Assembly: GCF_014529535.1 (NCBI RefSeq)
Contig: NW_023503307.1
Span: 1,915,739-1,979,738, forward strand
Reading direction: 5' to 3'
Origin: Bradysia coprophila
Lineage: Eukaryota > Arthropoda > Insecta > Diptera > Sciaridae
Length of the DNA stretch: 64,000 bases
Numbering within the stretch: the first letter of the stretch is position 1; each line of letters begins with the position of its first letter. The translations under genes were made by a program, and so were the position numbers. Shown here piece by piece: positions 46,801-58,692 of the stretch. The notes beneath the pieces are model-generated. The model had not been told where the DNA came from, ran no database searches, and saw only the letters and a program-made list of their open reading frames with translations.

Positions 46801-49800
46801 GTCATGAGAAAGGTAATCACATGTACTATTGAGCCGAATCCACACTGAAATACGTGCAGTTAAAGTTTTCAACCGAAGACTTACACTGTTCTTACAGAAA
46901 TTTCTCGAGCTACACAAAACGTACATTGTCGTGTGGGGTATCATTTGAAAGGTAATTTTATGTGCTCTTGGTCTAAATAGAGTCATATGTGGTTTGGATG
47001 CATCCACGATGAAATAGAAGTTGAAATGTTTAGTGCCTGTATATCGTTCGAAGTGCTAGATTTTTAGATTTACATTATACATTTCTAGGCTACTTCAGGA
47101 TTCATTTCTACTTCTCACAACAACAAAGGCACTAACAAACAATAACGGAAAACCACTCTTATCCAAAGATTTCGTTTGTTTGTTAGTTTGTCCTTAAAAT
47201 GACATTCAATTAAAATTCATGAAATGTGGATGTAGCTTTCTCGGAACTATTGTTGAGAATAGTTTCCTTTAATTGTTTCGTTTTAAAACGAACGTTCATT
47301 TTAAAATTAAAAATTCTACCATTTCGCTATTCGGACAAGAGTAAAACAGTAAAATAATAATTTATCTGCCTCCATCTTCCCCCTCCCAATCTCCATCCTT
47401 TTATACCCGTGCAATTTTATATTCTGTTCCATATAGCTTTATCGGTTCTTGTTTGCTTACGATTACTATTGTACACAGCTCTAATTACATTCGGTTTGTT
47501 TATCAATTTTTTGGAATAAATTTTGTATGTAAAATAAATTGAAACGTCACATCCACACTGGTACAGATAATATTAACCGAAAACTTGTTTAAAAACATTT
47601 TTAAATATACGATTATGTCTGCTTTATACACATATAATATGGAAAAAGGTAGAAAAAATAAAATAAAATACAAAGATGGAGTAAGTACATAACAAAAACG
47701 TTATGTATTTCTAGTATCAAAGTATTCACTCAGAAAATTGTTATCGCGCATGAAATTTTTCCATATTATGACAGATGTTAGTTATGTGTTTTGTGTACAC
47801 ATTTAGAGCAGTGAAGAGAAGAGGCATTAGCGTATAGTTACAATTTGAGTTTTTTTTTGTGTTCATTCCTTCCTTTTTAAGTAATTTGTGGTTCGCAGTG
47901 ATAAATCAATAAATATTAGCTGGGTAAGTGTGTGAGTGCATGGAACAGCTGAAGCATTGTTGGAAAAAAATATGTCTGTTAACCTAGTAGATTTTACTAC
48001 TATTTTTATCTTGACAGACTGAACTATTACCGCTGATGTCGCACGTAACATGCTCTAAATTGATTGATGTAAAAATTCCGATATAAATTCAATAGAGAGA
48101 AAACGTCTTCTCGGCGCTCATGCTTATGTATTCCATTCGGAAAAATGACATTCGATTCACAACGATCGTAACGATACAGGGCTATGATTTGATCCAACGA
48201 ATGAAAACCATTTTTCAGATTATGACGTGCTCATCACCGTGGTTTTTGTCCTCAATAGACACGATTCGTCAAATTTCATCAGATTACAAAACGATTCCCT
48301 TATTGCACACAAGTACCATTATATCCCCGGTCCCTTACTCTAAGCGACTATAAATAAATCTATTCAAATCAATACACATAATAGAACTGATCGAATTGTA
48401 GCCTCCGTTCACGATTATTCAAATTTTACGGGCGACAGATCCAGCAACGTTTTTGTAAATGTGATGTATCGTTAGGAGAGTAAAAATGTAAAAACTATCT
48501 ACGACTTTGTAGTAATATTTTGTAGATAAGATAATGGACTAAAAATAGATTTTCTTATTGTAGAAGTGTGTTGGCTGCGCCTGACTCAGAATATGAATTG
48601 TCAATGCATGGACTTACTGTATTTTCAGCACTTAACGAAAAAATGAAACGTTTTTGAAAACGATACAAGAACACTAACACTAATGAACCCTAACGTCATT
48701 TTAGCGTTGAACGGCGGTCGAGATGTCAGGACCGTTTAAGTTGTATGCGAATTTCAATTCATTTCAATTTATTTCACATGAGAAATAACGTTATAATACG
48801 TTCGTGTTGTATTTGTAAGGTAACATCGATATGGCATGTGAATGAATTCGACTGAAACACTAATTCTATTAACTGTTTGAAATTAGAGTTTTTTTGCGAA
48901 TTTAATTGTTTTACAGTTAATGTCAACCATATTTATGTCTAAGTTTGCTTCAGATGTTTTACCAGCTGGTTCACTTATACAAACACCTACCTTTCTGATA
49001 ATTCGATTTAGAAGTCACAAACACGCATAAGCAGTGTTCTCATATGATTAAACCAGCTGGTAAAACAGCTGAGGCAAACTTAGACATAAATCCTTCCAAT
49101 AATGAAATTGAGATTACTTTAGTCTCTTTCGCGCTCCTAAACGCTTCGGTTTCTGATTATATTAGCTAATTTTCAGACATAAATGCTTCAACTGATACAA
49201 AATTCAACCCCACCCAATATGGTTTGACCGAGGGGTAAACCACTCTATTTTTTGACGTGATTAACATGATTAACCATTGATTAACATGATGACGAATTGC
49301 TGATTAACCAACATTTGACCGGGGGAATCGTCGCAAAACTACAAATAAACGTAAAATATAGCGGTTAATCAATGTTAATCACCGATTAACCGTTTGGATT
49401 CACAAAACTTATGTTTCTGATTAACAGATTAACTGATTAACCATGTTAATCACAAAATAGTGGTTTACCCCTCGGGTTTGACGAAACAAAAAGAGTACTT
49501 ATGGTGAAATTGCTGTCGGTAGCCAATTCTTTGTCTAGTTGACTGAGTAATTTTCAGATTCAATAACATAACGTCATGTCGCAGTTTCGACATTTTAATC
49601 ATAGCATGACGCAGTTGTGCGTATTACACAACATTTGAATAGAAGGACATTTTGCGTGGGATAATCGTTTTTGTCATATCTTTGCATTAAGAGATGAATT
49701 TATTTTTCAGAGAAATTATTTAGTTTGAATTCAATTACATAACTTTTCGTTTGGTATAAATTTTAAAGACCAACATTAGATTCCCCGTGATTTTTCGCCA

Positions 49801-51363
49801 TTCATCTCTTAGGCGAATTTGCGTTTTTATTTTAAACTTTGACCTGGCTGAAGAAGATTCATGAAGAATTTTCAATTTACTAGTCGGTAATGAGTAATAC
49901 ATTTCAGCTGAAGGCCCTATATGCATAGGATAGTAGATAACTCAAGGTTTATCTGTCAATAATATAGATAAAGGAAGTGTTTCAAACATAAATTGATTGT
50001 AACTAATTTGAAATGTTCAGAACCTTTTTACTGCCGATTTCACTAGCTAGTCCCCAAGCACACACACACACCTTATATAGTAAACAATCAAATTAAAAGC
50101 TATATAGAGATTGTCTTTGCTACACTCATACGTGTTATGTGCGCACATGATGACGTTTACGTAGCCGAAAATAAACGGAAAAGTGGAAGGTGAACACAAT
50201 GCAATTATAATTATAGGTAGGAGACATCGCAGGCTCAGACAATTTATACTTTTGTCTGATACCTTAATTTGTGTAACGTCAAATCGGTGTCAAATTATAG
50301 GGAGTTGATGTCACATACACTGGAATATAAACAACAAATTAAGAACAAGACAAATTCACACTCGAGAGACTTCCAATACTTCCAACAGAAATTTAATTTC
50401 TTCTGGCGCACCAATACCTTTATTTTGACTCCAATGGGGCTTCTTTAGGATATTAGTTGACTGTGATATACATCCTTGTTAGGGACCTAATACCTCTGAA
50501 AAGCAAAAGTACTTACTAAAACAAACATTTCTCGTCTTGAGTGTAACAATATGGTGTAAAAATACGATCGACCAATTTGAAACTTTGAAACAATTTTCTT
50601 CCAATGGATTTATCATTCATTAATTCTCGGGTTAAATCATTGTCATGTAATATACGTTCAGTTTGCTAAATCGTGAATTCATTTCTATTCTATCCACAAT
50701 AACATCCAGAAGCACGTTAGAATTACTTCCGAAAAAATTATTTCTTTTCTTTTTATTTCAGCCAATCGGTTCCAACAAATTGATGTTCAGTTTAATTAAC
50801 ATTTAGAAAAAAAATCCACATCCCTGAAATTTTTTTGTTCAAAAATTTATGAGGTAATGCTCCGTATTCTTTCACCGAAATGGAAAGAGTTAGTGAACAG
50901 CTTACCAGCACAATTTGCATTACTGCTGTGGACGATCATATTCCAGTTCAAGGTAGAGTAGAAAAATTTATTTAATTTAACAATTTTTTGGAATGTCAAT
51001 TCCGTGAATATATCCAATGGAAATTCCTGTTTTGAAGGTTAAAACAGAGTACCTAATATTTGAATAGATCAGTCCATTATTCCTTTGTTAACCATGACAA
51101 CTGATAATATCTTGAAGAACTTCTAACAACTTAAATACCCATACTTGTATTGATGCCAGGTGAACAAATATAAGAAAATGAACACTAAAATATCTCACAC
51201 TTTAACGCAACTGTGTCACTACCATCCGTTATGTCATTTATGAATTGAATAAAATGTTTTCTTCCTTATATCTGTTTCAGGTGCTGCGGTTAAAATGGAA
51301 CTACAACCCGCATTGGATCCTCGAAAGCAGGAACTACTTGAAGCGAGATGTATCGGTGTTCGG
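40870..51363 (+). CDS. Tlk: Tousled-like kinase, N-terminal coding exons (gene continues beyond window)
   Basis: Two exons are supported: 40870-40931 (coding from ATG 40901) and 51281-51363, joined across a 10.35 kb intron with GTAAGT/CAG sites and matching phase. Together they give 38 residues, beginning MNELRNFRGG and ending with LDPRKQELLEARCIGVR. The last part matches the conserved N-terminus of animal Tousled-like kinases (LDPRRQELLEARFTGV in vertebrates). TLKs are nuclear Ser/Thr kinases that phosphorylate the histone chaperone Asf1 in S phase. A GTATGT donor follows at 51364. The coiled-coil and kinase domains are not in the window, so the next intron exceeds 12.6 kb. An alternative start is the Met encoded in exon 3 (51295). 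Confidence 0.8.
40876..40908 (+). promoter_or_regulatory. upstream ORF overlapping the Tlk start
   Basis: A 10-codon uORF (MEKTCIPRDE) starts at ATG 40876 and stops at TGA 40906-40908, overlapping the main ATG at 40901 in another frame. Such overlap usually lowers initiation at the main start unless the first ATG is bypassed. Its context (C at -3) is weaker than that of the main ATG (G at -3). Confidence 0.45.
40932..43408. other. Tlk intron, no further gene seen
   Basis: AT-rich intronic sequence with short TCACTAAAT-type iterations around 41190-41290. Open frames at 41270-42543 have no domain signal. Confidence 0.45.
43417..45095. mobile_element. 1.68 kb element, TIR CGAGGGGTAACCGACT, 8 bp TSD
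   Basis: The ends CGAGGGGTAACCGACT and AGTCGGTTACCCCTCG are perfect inverted repeats flanked by identical 8 bp duplications GATTCTCT (43409-43416 and 45096-45103). Both subterminal regions are built from many iterations of GGAATTGA and variants. The centre holds an unrelated piece (about 43690-44160) with a short acidic, serine-rich frame and a nested foldback (44237-44349). No transposase is present, so it is non-autonomous. The 8 bp duplication suggests hAT-type integration, although the terminal bases are not the usual CAG. Confidence 0.85.
44237..44349. repeat. nested foldback hairpin, CTTCG-loop class
   Basis: The arms GTTGTGGACGGTTTATTTTA and TAAAATATACCGTCCACAAC pair almost perfectly. 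The loop includes TTGTCGCCCTCACTTCGTTC and CGCTACAATCGGCG. It sits inside the 43417-45095 element. Confidence 0.8.
45397..46205. repeat. about 0.8 kb repeat with internal 80 bp duplication
   Basis: It starts near CCCCGTACGAAGTACAAAGG and ends near AAGGGGCTTCGTAATTGCGC. A block containing GGCCCTATGTGTATTTTGCA and TTTCATCCGTTTTTCGTAAT occurs twice in direct orientation (about 45809-45890 and 45949-46020), with a partial third near 46080. GC content and style differ from the surrounding intron. Its open frame (45814-46020) simply reads through the duplication. Confidence 0.6.
46206..47010. repeat. diverged direct repeat pair in Tlk intron
   Basis: The segment around 46750-46830 (TTCTTACAAAAATTACTCCA, then GTCGTGTGGG and GAAAGGTAAT) recurs, diverged, at 46890-46960 (TTCTTACAGAAATTTCTCGA, then GTCGTGTGGGG and GAAAGGTAAT). 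It is probably an old repeat element without coding capacity. Confidence 0.5.
47011..48930. other. Tlk intron, nothing recognised
   Basis: AT-rich intronic sequence without supported exons, RNA genes or clear elements. Confidence 0.45.
48931..49091. repeat. palindromic element, CAGCTGG family, copy 2
   Basis: The 41 bp arms 48931-48971 and 49051-49091 (ATTTATGTCTAAGTTTGCTT, then TTTTACCAGCTGGTT, and complement) resemble the element at 2579-2739 in the CAGCTGG core and the following CAC-TATACAAA. Confidence 0.8.
49229..49474. mobile_element. 246 bp MITE, TIR CGAGGGGTAAACCACT, 8 bp TSD
   Basis: The ends CGAGGGGTAAACCACT and AGTGGTTTACCCCTCG are perfect inverted repeats with identical 8 bp duplications GGTTTGAC (49221-49228 and 49475-49482). 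The interior is largely iterated GATTAAC and its complement GTTAATC. The TIR shares CGAGGGGTAA with the 43417-45095 element, so both use the same kind of transposase. Confidence 0.9.
49483..51280. other. Tlk intron, nothing recognised
   Basis: No supported exon or element. The last 30 bases form the pyrimidine-rich acceptor of Tlk exon 3. Confidence 0.45.
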
Positions 51364-54300
51364 GTATGTAAACATTTGTTGTTTTTTTTTTCAAATCATT
51401 TAAGTAACAACATACCGCACTCAATTCGGCTGAATTGTTTTTTGAACAGACTAAAGAGCATTTCATGCTAGATATCACCACATCTCTTGACGGGTGACAG
51501 TGATAAAGTTGTTTGTTTTTATAATGTCCTCTTGATTTCATCGTCAATTTGAATTTACCGATTCAGGACTTCATAAATTGAAAAACGTATGCGGTAAGAT
51601 GCTTGAGTTGAAAGATTTCTACAAAAAATATCCTGATTTTTCCGGCAAGAAACGCCATCTGTGTATAAATCACTTAAAAATATTTCCGAATATCTTGCTG
51701 TTATCTCAGGGTGCGTCGACATTTCATGAAAATAAATTTTCTCTACTCTTATTGGAGTAGAAATGTAGTTGACCAGCGATGATGCAATTAATGGCTCCTT
51801 AGGTTCTGATAAGGATTTATAAATCCTAGATGGAAATCTTTATCAGAACATGAGTTTTTCCTTCACCTGACCCCATCATCGCCGGCCAGATTGACAAGAC
51901 TCTCTAACCTGGGGATATAATTCAATCCGGTAACATCATAGGAATCAAATAACTTCTTCTTCTCTGTGAAGACGATAGAATGACGTAACAAATTTAGCAT
52001 CGCACACACATTCGTTGCTCTTACCGCATTTATATTGAAAAATAGTTGTACAGAGCTGCCTACAAATACGAAAATCTGAGTTGCACAATTGAATTCTTTT
52101 TTGACTCATGAGTTCACCGACCTCCTACAACAAACCGAGCATAAAACATCTATGCTTTATAGGTATTCTGTATGCATTTGCGCTGTATCTGATAATATTG
52201 TGCCCATCTATAAACGGTAGTGAAATTATTGTAAGAATGTTAATTTTCGCAATGGTTCATATACGTGGCTCGGGTCCATGCAACTCAAACGAACACACAA
52301 AAAAATGGTTTTCAATCAGCCCAATGAATTATGAAAAATGCATTTTTATTTCATAAATATCACGCACCGTGACATTTACGGTGTATGTGTACTGTTCTGA
52401 TTTTTATTTTCGATTTTTTTTTTCATAAACGAAAAAAAATGCCATTTCCGCCACAGAATCGATCTGCCTCTTTGCTCTTCTCGTTACCATTTGGCCGCTT
52501 GTTGGATATGTTTTTTTTTGTGTGTGTTATGCCTATGGGATGCTGGATTTGTAGAGTGTACCATACTATTCAACAGCAACGGCTGCTGCAAAAAGCTTCC
52601 CATCAAATAACACCGAACCAACCCTATCCATCCGAATTATATGTAGAGATAGATATATAGATAGATATATAAACACACAAATAATCCTATGTAACGTATA
52701 AACACAAAATATACTATACACACCCTCATACCACGTATATAACACTCATTTCATCTCGATCTCACTTTGTTCCCATACCATCAATTATCCAACACAAAAC
52801 TCGGTACAGAGAAAACAGTGGAATGAAGTGGAGTTTTATTTATATAATATAGAACACATAGAATTGTAGAGAAAAGTCTCTATTCACATCCATTCCCAAC
52901 TCATGCATTTGTACTAGAAAATATCCAAGCTAGCCTGAATATTATATAGTACACATAGGAGCCACCATTCTGCCAAACAACCTTCACCATCTCCAACCAC
53001 CTACCTTTAATTTTATAACCAAGAGTTTGCTTAGCTTTCATACTATCATATTGGTGTACATGAACGAAAATTTTGTGTAGCGGAACACCCACGCCACCCT
53101 GTAATTCATATATTTTATGTGAAGGGTGGTGTTGGTTGGTAGATGTGGATGATGTGTACATTTGTACATTTTAGTATAGCGGTTTCCACTGTAAACCTAA
53201 CTCTTAGCTGAATAGTGATGTGTTCAGAATAGTACGGAATATAAACGAAACCTGATTCAAAATCTCCTTACATCTCTTCCACAACATTCCACAATATTAT
53301 TTTCTATATTTCTATCAAATCGTATGTTCTATTCTGTAGCATACATTCACTTAATGTTCCACATAAGTCTATACAATGTACTGTATACATAATGCCTCGA
53401 CAATACAACCGCTTTATATACATAATATTCTTATATACTTTTCATACTAGATTTTTATACCCAAGAGTTATTTGAGCTTTTATATACCAATGTTTTCAAA
53501 GATAAATGGCGGCTTTGAATGTAAAATTCCATTATTCTTAGCGATAAATACCATGTTTTCCCACATCTTAAAAAAAAATTGTCGTACTCTCTGAAGTGAT
53601 GTCTATGTGACACTTTGCACCAACCGTCTATTTTCAGTTGTAATATGAATAATATTGAGTTTCAATTTTAGTTGACGGAATGATAACGATAACGACATTT
53701 TGATAGACAAAATATATTGATTTCATTTAACCGTGTTTGTTGTGCAAAGTAGAAGGACTGTCGGAGGACTGTTTCATTTTTATTTATTTTTAATATTTGT
53801 TTTGGAAAATTTCATTTTATCGGAGTAAGCTGTTGGAAACGCCATGCATTGCTGCTTTGCATTACACCAAAAAAGGTCAAATAAAGTTGGTTTGTTTCCA
53901 ACAAAAATGGTTCAATGTTGAAAACAAAAAGTTAATTTTTCTGTTGACCCACAATTACACAGAATTCCACTAAGTGCGAATAAATAAACGCCTGTAGGGC
54001 TCATATCATAGTTTATTTTCCCACATTTCATTCCTCCCTTACATTAAGTGATCCCAAGTACGGTTAAAATATAAATCGAATTTCCCCTGCATAAAGAAAA
54101 ACGTTCATGCCCCATAGGGGGTGGTTTTTTTTTGTTAAATCAAGGTAACAAACAAAACATAAACGTTGACAATAATCAATAAATTGAATGTTTCAACGTG
54201 TATGAGCAGATTCAACTTTCTACACACGAAATGTCTTGACATTTTGTATAAAATGAGAAACGAGCTGTTGAAACCAAACACTTTTCCATTTGACTATTTT

Positions 54301-57300
54301 AGTCGTTGACCTTTGACCTAAAAGCCAATAAAGCCTAAGTCTACCCCCAAAAATTACATCCGTATGTTTCAGTTGGTTTAAATTCTTCAATACGTAACTA
54401 GCAGTACACTTGTCAGGTACACCTTCACTGAAGGTCCTTCAGTGCAGCCTTGAATCTAGAACCAATATATTTTCGGAAAAAGTTTTTTGCATAATTTCTC
54501 AAAATGCTATAACTAGTACAAGATACCGACCTCCTTAAATGAATTTTTCTGTTTTACAAGTGTTTTTTGTCATTGAATGGAAATTTTTATCTATTGAATA
54601 GATAATGTGGGAACTTAAGGTCGGCTAGGGCAAATTAAAACAATGAACTGTCCTAAATCCACTGATGACCCACATGTATTGTATGTAAATAGTATCAATA
54701 ATCGAATTTCTGTAGTATGTGCTTATTTCATGTGTGACGTTACGACCGGCAAATAAGCTGCAATGTTTATTGGTTGTAAAACTTAGTAAAAACGGTTAAA
54801 TTCTTTGTAAATTCCCTTACTTTATTGTAAGGTAACAAACACGCCGAAGATTTTCCGTGACCGTTTCTGCCAACCGTATGTATATTCGAAATTACTTACA
54901 AGATCACATATACGAAATTGCACAAAAAAACCGAAAGAAAAATGAAAACCACTGTAATGCTTTGCGGTCGTGACACGCCCAAAATGCTAAATTTTTGTTT
55001 GAAAATATTGTGTATGAACTCGTTGGTTTTGCTTACTTTCGAGCTGCTTTAAGTTTTGCCCGAACCAAACATTTGGGGAGATGAATAATTGAGGAGTTTG
55101 AGGTTTTTTTTCCCGAATAGTATTATGTACACAAACGGGGGGGTTGATGATTTTTTTTTCTGCCTTCTATTTTCGTTGTTTTTGGGTGGCACGGAGGTAA
55201 CTATATGTGTGTGTATAAAGTGAATTTCAAGGCTATAAATATCCACGAAGAAAAAGGGAAGATTTCCAGCTGAACTTAGAGAGATATAGTTACTTCGGCA
55301 CATCGGAGACAAAATCAATAAAATGTTTGGTGCTGAGAATATTTTTTTTATATTTCCTTTGTGTATAATATGCATGAGAAAACTTTAACTCAAAATGGAT
55401 GTTAAAGCAGGTTTTGCGTTTTGATTAGATTACTGATTGGTGAATGTCTCTTGGGTCTTGTGACTGGAAATTAATATCGAATCGGTTTGTTTATAGCTCA
55501 CTTTCTTGAGTATGCAATCAAATTTATTGATACTTTTCGTGCGAGTCGACAATTTTGATGTGGCCATATTATGTTGCATGTCCTACCAGGATGCTTGTTT
55601 ACTGTGTTGAATGAACGAATGAAAAAAAATCCCCGTCCCGGGCTATCTATCCATCGACCTTTCATGGTATATAAAGTGTGTCCATTACCCACCACCATTT
55701 TCATTTATCCTTATAACCGATATTTTCCATTATTTTTTGCTGTTTCTCTCTGCCGAGGTTGTGTAGAATATTTTTATCAAATTCAATGATATGCTAGTGT
55801 TCGTCATACTATATACACAAAGCAAAAATCTCTTTTCAATTTTGTGAGATTTTTTTTCCCTATTTTTTTGTTGTGCTGTGATAAAAAGGGCGGTGTTGTT
55901 CAAAAGTGTTATAGGATAATGTTCCTTTGCCTTTTGAAAATTGAAACTACGTTCACTTCATTGCGTATCATCGGTAGAGCTTGTAAAGTTTTCGACATTT
56001 TTCGTCTTTTTCTACTTCTCATTTTGGTAATTACGAACGTCAGTTATATATGGCTGGATAGTTGTGTGTATAAAGCTTTGTCGCAAAATTATACGTGGCT
56101 GTACGTTTCATTTACATTTTACCAACTTTAATCAATGAATATTTTCTCGATGTGTTCTGCTTACCTTTATTATCTTGTGCTTACCTTAAATGTACCGACT
56201 CAAACTTCCTTCAACACTAAATCTTCTAAGTCGGACTTATTACGACAGCCTTTATGGAAATGGGAGGAAGATCATTTACGTTACTCTCTTTCTTAGATTA
56301 TATTGTGTGACGGCTTTAATCGTTTCAACTGAATAAAATTAATCGAAATATAAATTATATATTTGGCGGAATGTCAAGGTCATGTGGAAACTGTTGTGTA
56401 TTCAATTCAATACTTCAGCTATGCATGCTTCATTTAATTTATCCGGACTCAACATTGAAGGCATAGGGGGGAAACTTAGACGACTTTTTTTGTTGCTGCT
56501 TTGCACAAATTTCGATTTTAATGTTGTGTAAACTTGTTTTTTTTTTCTTCTTCAAGAGATCGAAATTGGTAAACATTGACTTCTGTTAAAAAACTTCAAT
56601 TGACATAAGGCGATAGCCGACAATTTTTATGTTGATTATGTCGAGTAAACAAACAAACAACAACAACAAAAAAATCGGTGTGCATTCTGCACAATGCGTT
56701 CATTGCTAAATTCCGTAATGGATTAAAAAAATTTCCACTTTTCGCAGACACTAGCTGTTGTATTTTCTGTATTATGTTTTCCGTTTAGTACAATAAAATT
56801 TTGCGCTTAAGTTGCATAAAATCGATAAATTCATTTCGGCACACCCTTTCTACACTGGTAATATTCATTCTGCACTTGGGAATATTCATTCTACACTTCT
56901 TCTTTTGTTTTTTTTTTTTACTTTCGAATTCAGGTCTATTTTGTGCGATATGTGCAGAGCATTTTCATGCCACAGACATATTAATTTAACTGCAATTCTC
57001 GTACTCACATTTATATATAGTGTAGCGATACGTCAAACGTATACAGTATACAGTAGGTAGACTCCATACTTGATTCGTGTGATACAATAATTTCAGAAAC
57101 GCAAATATAATTTCCGAAAAAGGTCACCTATCAATGAACAGATTCGATATAATTGTACATACTGGAGACATACGTTTTTTTGTTGTTGTTCTTGTTTATC
57201 GTCAATAAAATTCTTTGGTTAGCCTTATCGCTACACGAAGTGAAAAATAAATAATTTCAATTTCAAATGCCGTAAGTCGCTTCTTTTGCCGAGTAAAAAT

Positions 57301-58274
57301 ACTTTCATGTTTTTAATGATTTAGTCGTCATCATATATTGTATGTAATATAAAGTGAATGTTTAATTTTCTGGTCGTTCGCTGAAGTTGGCCGGAATCAG
57401 CTAAGCAAAATAGGTATTTTATACATCAACAACTTTACGCTATACATAATTTTATATAACTTGTTTTAGAGATTTTTCTATCATAATCCAAAACATTTTC
57501 GTCGAAAGTCTAAAAATAAAACGCAAAATTTTCTATTTTGTTTGGTTGGAATGTTTTAACTGAAACACATAAATACATTCAATTTGAAGTATAGTGAAAA
57601 AAAAACGACCGAACTGACTCTCATTAACGTCTTAACTGTAGATTGTAAATACATTTAATTTAATAAAGAAAAAAAGGCGAATACCGTGAACGAACGAACC
57701 ATCAACGTAGACAATACCAACATTAAAATTGTGCCATTTACTCTACGCTATTCGTTTCAAATACATTTTTTTTTTTCGTTTATTTTCGTGTTATAAATTG
57801 CACAATTTTGTTTTAAAATATGCACGAAATTTGCATGCAATTGTTGTCGATATAATTTTTTTTGTAACAATAAAAATGTCTAATTTCGTACGAGGTTTTT
57901 TTTTACCGAGTCGGAGCCATATGCGATTGTCGGCCAGATATGTATAGGGTACTATCACAGGTGTAACACACAAAAGACTGGGCAGAAAATACCATTTAGA
58001 TACCACAGAATTTCGGCAATTGCCTAATGTCAATTGAAGTATATTTAATAACAGAAGTCGATGTTGCCAGAACGGGTCGTTCTGTTTGAACGATCGACAT
58101 TCGAACAGGGCTGAACAAATAACAAAATTGTGCTAAGCAGCAACAATAAAAATTGTGATAAGTTTCACCCCAGGGCGCCAATTCTGGATAATTTAAATAA
58201 TCCATGCAAATTATACGGGTAGACCTGTCACAATTTTCACAGTGAACGTCACCGAACATTACTGTATACACTCC

Positions 58275-58373
58275 AAGAATTCATAACTTGACAGTTGTCA
58301 CCGTAATGCTATGAGTGGTCAATACGATTCGTAACTTTTAAGGTGACAACTTACTGTCAAGTTATGAATTCTT
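58275..58373. repeat. 99 bp palindromic MITE
   Basis: The arms AAGAATTCATAACTTGACAG (58275 on) and its near-complement ending at 58373 continue inward to GTTGTCACC/GGTGACAAC. About 35 bp of loop remains. Confidence 0.8.
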
Positions 58374-58665
58374 AAATTCATGAGAGTCGGCGCCCTGTGA
58401 GTACTATTATACAACACTAACCATATTTCAATTTCATTTCGAAAATATTAACGAGAACCATTTTTATCAATGTATTACTGGATAACGATGACTGTTGAAC
58501 AGTAATAATATGAAGGTAGTTTTCAATTTATAAATTTTTAACACACAAGTATCACATAAAGCTAAAGAGGTTATTATAGTCAACCTAACTTGTTTTTCAT
58601 TACTTTTCTTCGATATATTAGCATTTATATCATTTTATCACAGTATATATATGTACATTCAGTAG

Positions 58666-58692
58666 AACATATATATATATATATATATATGT
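58666..58692. repeat. (AT)n microsatellite
   Basis: An uninterrupted run of about a dozen AT units in the long Tlk intron, next to ATT-rich sequence. Confidence 0.9.

Noticed and set aside
51578..51760. Frame with GKMLELKDFYKKYPDFSGKK as a possible Tlk exon
   Set aside because: No acceptor or donor in phase with the Tlk frame, and no resemblance to the known Tlk N-terminus.
57996..58271. Cysteine-containing minus-strand frame in the long Tlk intron
   Set aside because: No recognisable domain, and no splice or promoter context. The right end adjoins a palindromic MITE.
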